From: an uncultured Lachnospiraceae bacterium | GTDB lineage: Bacteria > Bacillota > Clostridia > Lachnospirales > Lachnospiraceae | DNA length: 7,030 nt | Assembly: GCA_902773445.1 (NCBI GenBank) | Contig: CACYEU010000032.1 | Location: 1 to 7,030, forward strand | Direction of reading: 5' to 3' | Shown: one piece after another, positions 5,168 to 7,030 of the stretch | Position numbering within the stretch: the first letter of the stretch is position 1 | Layout: every line of letters begins with the position of its first letter | The notes under the pieces: generated by a model | Seen by the model: only the letters and a program-made list of their open reading frames with translations | Told to the model about the DNA's origin: nothing | Database searches by the model: none | Program-made: the position numbers and the translations under genes

Positions 5168-7030
5168 GACTATACGAAAGATAGGTCGAATACAACGGTC
5201 GGCACAGACGGAATCTGTATGCCGGACGGGATCTTAATCGCAGACCCCGCTAAAAGAAACTGCGTCTATTACGGGGAATACAACGGAATCCCGCTGAAGT
5301 TCCGCGCGCTCGATAAAGACTGCCGGGACTTTGGAGGCAGGACCATGTTGCTGGATTGCGACACAGTTCTCTATCAGAGCATGTTTGACGTAAACAACAA
5401 AAAAGTTTGGGCGAACAGCGTCGTTAGAGCTGAATTGAACGGCAGCAAATTCCTTAATAACAGCAGTGTATTTACCGATCTGGAGAGGGACTGTATCTTC
5501 CCGAGCACCAAATCGAAAGAGACTGAAAATGATGGCGCGCATTGGAATGAGGCGGCCTTCGCAAAACTCGATAAAGATAAGATTTTTGTTCTCGATGTTG
5601 TTGAGGCGACGAGCATTAAATATGGTTATGCGCCGCCTAACTATATGAATCCCATCAAAACGAGACGCAAAAGGCTCATAGGAACGAACGATATAATGTC
5701 ATGGTGGCTGAGGTCGCCTACCACATCGATTGCAGCCAATTTGGTGGCCATGGTAAATGGCGAATCATATGAATACTACGACATTGAAATGAGGTCAGCA
5801 AATGAAGGCTATGTTGGCGTGAGCCCCGCTCTCAATGTCAATTTGAATTCAGTCATTCTTTCAACCAGGCTTTCGGGAGAATACAACGGCAAACCGGCCG
5901 AGTACAAACTGACACTTCGCGATCCGGGCTATACGATCAGAACGTCGTCAAGGGTTACACGTATCAACAACCAGGTCAAAGTGCCTTACATGGTTGAAAG
6001 CACATCGTATGGTTTTCCGAGAATCAGCGTGTTGATGACGGATGGAACCTGGAACGACAAAACCGGCTGGAGCAGCGGTGCTGTGACAAAGTATTACGGC
6101 CAGATCGACATGGATACGAGAACCTTTACACTTCCTGAAGACTATGATGAGAGCTGGAACACCTATATCATTGCCGAAGTGGTCAACGGGGAAAAAGACA
6201 CAGATTATGCATCAGTACCCTGCAAGATCACTATTCCGGAGAACAATCTGATCTCGACTGTTGAAGACTGGGAAGCCCTGCGGACTTATGTCAGCTCAGG
6301 CGGTAACACTGAAGGAAGCGAATTTAAGCTCGGCAATGACCTCAGTGTCAACACAATGGTCGGAACAGATGATTATGCATTCTGCGGAACATTTGACGGC
6401 TGCGAACACACGCTCACATTCAATACGACGGCTTCCGACGAAAACTGTGCACCGTTCAAAACGACAAAGAATGCAGTGATCAGGAATCTTCATACAGCGG
6501 GAACGATACAGACAGGCAAAAAGTATGCCGCAGGTATGATCGCATATGAGTGGGGAAAAGCAACGATCACTAACTGCCGAAGCAGTATAGACATTGAGTC
6601 GACTGTATCCGGAGACGGAACGCACGGAGGATTTGTCGGCCACGGTGACGCAGCCTTTGAAGGATGTCTGTTCGACGGTAAAATCAAAGGGGCGAACACC
6701 ACCAGCTGCGCCGGATTTGTTGGTTGGGCAGACAACTGTGACAGTAATTTTTATAACTGCCTTTTTGCACCTTCAGAAGTTGGAGTCACCAGGGAAAGCG
6801 CTGTTTTGTATCGGTATTATACCTACAGCAATCCTGTCATCAATCCCATATATGTCAATTGCTATTATATGAAGCCAATGGAAATAACGCAGGGCAAAGT
6901 GCCCCATTCCATAAGGAAAGGCGATGGCGTCTCGTCAATAGGGTTCGGAGACACTTTCAAATATAATGTCAGCGGAATCACGCTCTACAAAAGAGGCAAT
7001 CAGAATAATGCGTTTGAATACAAAGGGGTC
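5072..7030 (+). CDS. Large secreted protein with DUF6273-type domain and GLUG-like repeats, 3' end outside window
   Basis: The visible 653 codons are unbroken. Residues 1-32 form a signal peptide: KK, a long hydrophobic core, and a likely cut after VYA. Residues about 62-265 look like a DUF6273 domain: VYYGEYNGIPLKFRALD near the start, MLLDCDTVLYQSMFD (92-106), the hallmark SWWLRSP (210-216) and a closing GVSPALNVNL (249-258). Residues about 266-390 form a less clear region that may be Ig-like. From VEDWEALRTYVSSGG (397-411) a beta-helix-like part begins, with FCGTFDG (437-443) and three GLUG-like units (487-566). The mature part has 15 cysteines, many for a Gram-positive exported protein. 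No cell-wall anchor is visible; an LPXTG signal or other anchor could lie in the missing end. It follows the two-helix protein gene by 22 bp and is probably co-transcribed with it. Cell-surface or extracellular location is likely; the ligand or function is unknown. Confidence 0.88.
   Translation, partial: MLKKILTGIISTVAALFMMIVFASAVSGNVYADYTKDRSNTTVGTDGICMPDGILIADPAKRNCVYYGEYNGIPLKFRALDKDCRDFGGRTMLLDCDTVLYQSMFDVNNKKVWANSVVRAELNGSKFLNNSSVFTDLERDCIFPSTKSKETENDGAHWNEAAFAKLDKDKIFVLDVVEATSIKYGYAPPNYMNPIKTRRKRLIGTNDIMSWWLRSPTTSIAANLVAMVNGESYEYYDIEMRSANEGYVGVSPALNVNLNSVILSTRLSGEYNGKPAEYKLTLRDPGYTIRTSSRVTRINNQVKVPYMVESTSYGFPRISVLMTDGTWNDKTGWSSGAVTKYYGQIDMDTRTFTLPEDYDESWNTYIIAEVVNGEKDTDYASVPCKITIPENNLISTVEDWEALRTYVSSGGNTEGSEFKLGNDLSVNTMVGTDDYAFCGTFDGCEHTLTFNTTASDENCAPFKTTKNAVIRNLHTAGTIQTGKKYAAGMIAYEWGKATITNCRSSIDIESTVSGDGTHGGFVGHGDAAFEGCLFDGKIKGANTTSCAGFVGWADNCDSNFYNCLFAPSEVGVTRESAVLYRYYTYSNPVINPIYVNCYYMKPMEITQGKVPHSIRKGDGVSSIGFGDTFKYNVSGITLYKRGNQNNAFEYKGV
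6530..6769 (+). repeat. Three GLUG-like protein repeats in the secreted protein
   Basis: Three units at residues 487-510, 519-540 and 547-566 share a hydrophobic-glycine start (AGMIAYE, GGFVGHG, AGFVGWA) followed by a cysteine-containing strand (TNCRSS, EGCLFDG, YNCLFA). This matches the GLUG motif pattern, which occurs in right-handed beta-helix parts of bacterial surface proteins. The DNA copies have diverged, so the units are old and not a recent tandem duplication. Confidence 0.7.

Noticed and set aside
5234..6872. Short open frames in other frames or on the minus strand within the secreted-protein gene (5234-5542, 5374-5616, 6296-6643, 6594-6872).
   Set aside because: The plus frame from 5072 has a signal peptide, an ideal ribosome binding site and domain hallmarks all along; the others have none.

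Overview
The window looks like a chromosomal segment of a low-to-mid GC Gram-positive bacterium (Bacillota). It is most plausibly a gut- or rumen-type Clostridia or Erysipelotrichia relative. The evidence is a MutS2 of the Clostridia style, strong GAGGAGG-type ribosome binding sites, a PrsW-family protease, and a secreted protein of a type common in gut Bacillota. Genus cannot be decided from the sequence.

Layout. Positions 1-2378 (minus strand) hold one intact reading frame for MutS2, cut by the window edge only a few codons before its expected end. A 95-bp divergent spacer (2379-2473) separates it from everything else, which is all on the plus strand. Next comes a tight four-gene operon with 14-, 7- and 4-bp gene overlaps: an ECF-like sigma-70 factor (2474-3034), a small two-helix membrane protein (3021-3362), an unrecognised membrane protein with about seven hydrophobic segments (3356-3988), and a PrsW-family intramembrane protease (3985-4614). 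A strong intrinsic terminator (4633-4663) closes the operon. A second group follows: a second small two-helix protein, clearly paralogous to the first (4726-5049), then 22 bp later a large secreted protein (5072 to beyond 7030). The secreted protein has a signal peptide, a DUF6273-type domain and GLUG-like beta-helix repeats, and is open at the right edge.

How the parts may work together. Sigma factor, small membrane protein and PrsW protease next to each other recall the SigW/RsiW/PrsW circuit of Bacillus subtilis, where an intramembrane protease helps destroy a membrane-bound anti-sigma factor. Here the candidate anti-sigma protein has no zinc-binding ZAS motif. It has a short N-terminal tail and two helices, and a second copy lies beside a large secreted protein. 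The attractive inference is a self-contained envelope-sensing or surface-protein-control module built on a small anti-sigma-like family that I cannot match to a characterised one. This is inference from gene order and the paralogy, not shown function.

I saw no RNA genes, CRISPR arrays, insertion sequences or integration sites.
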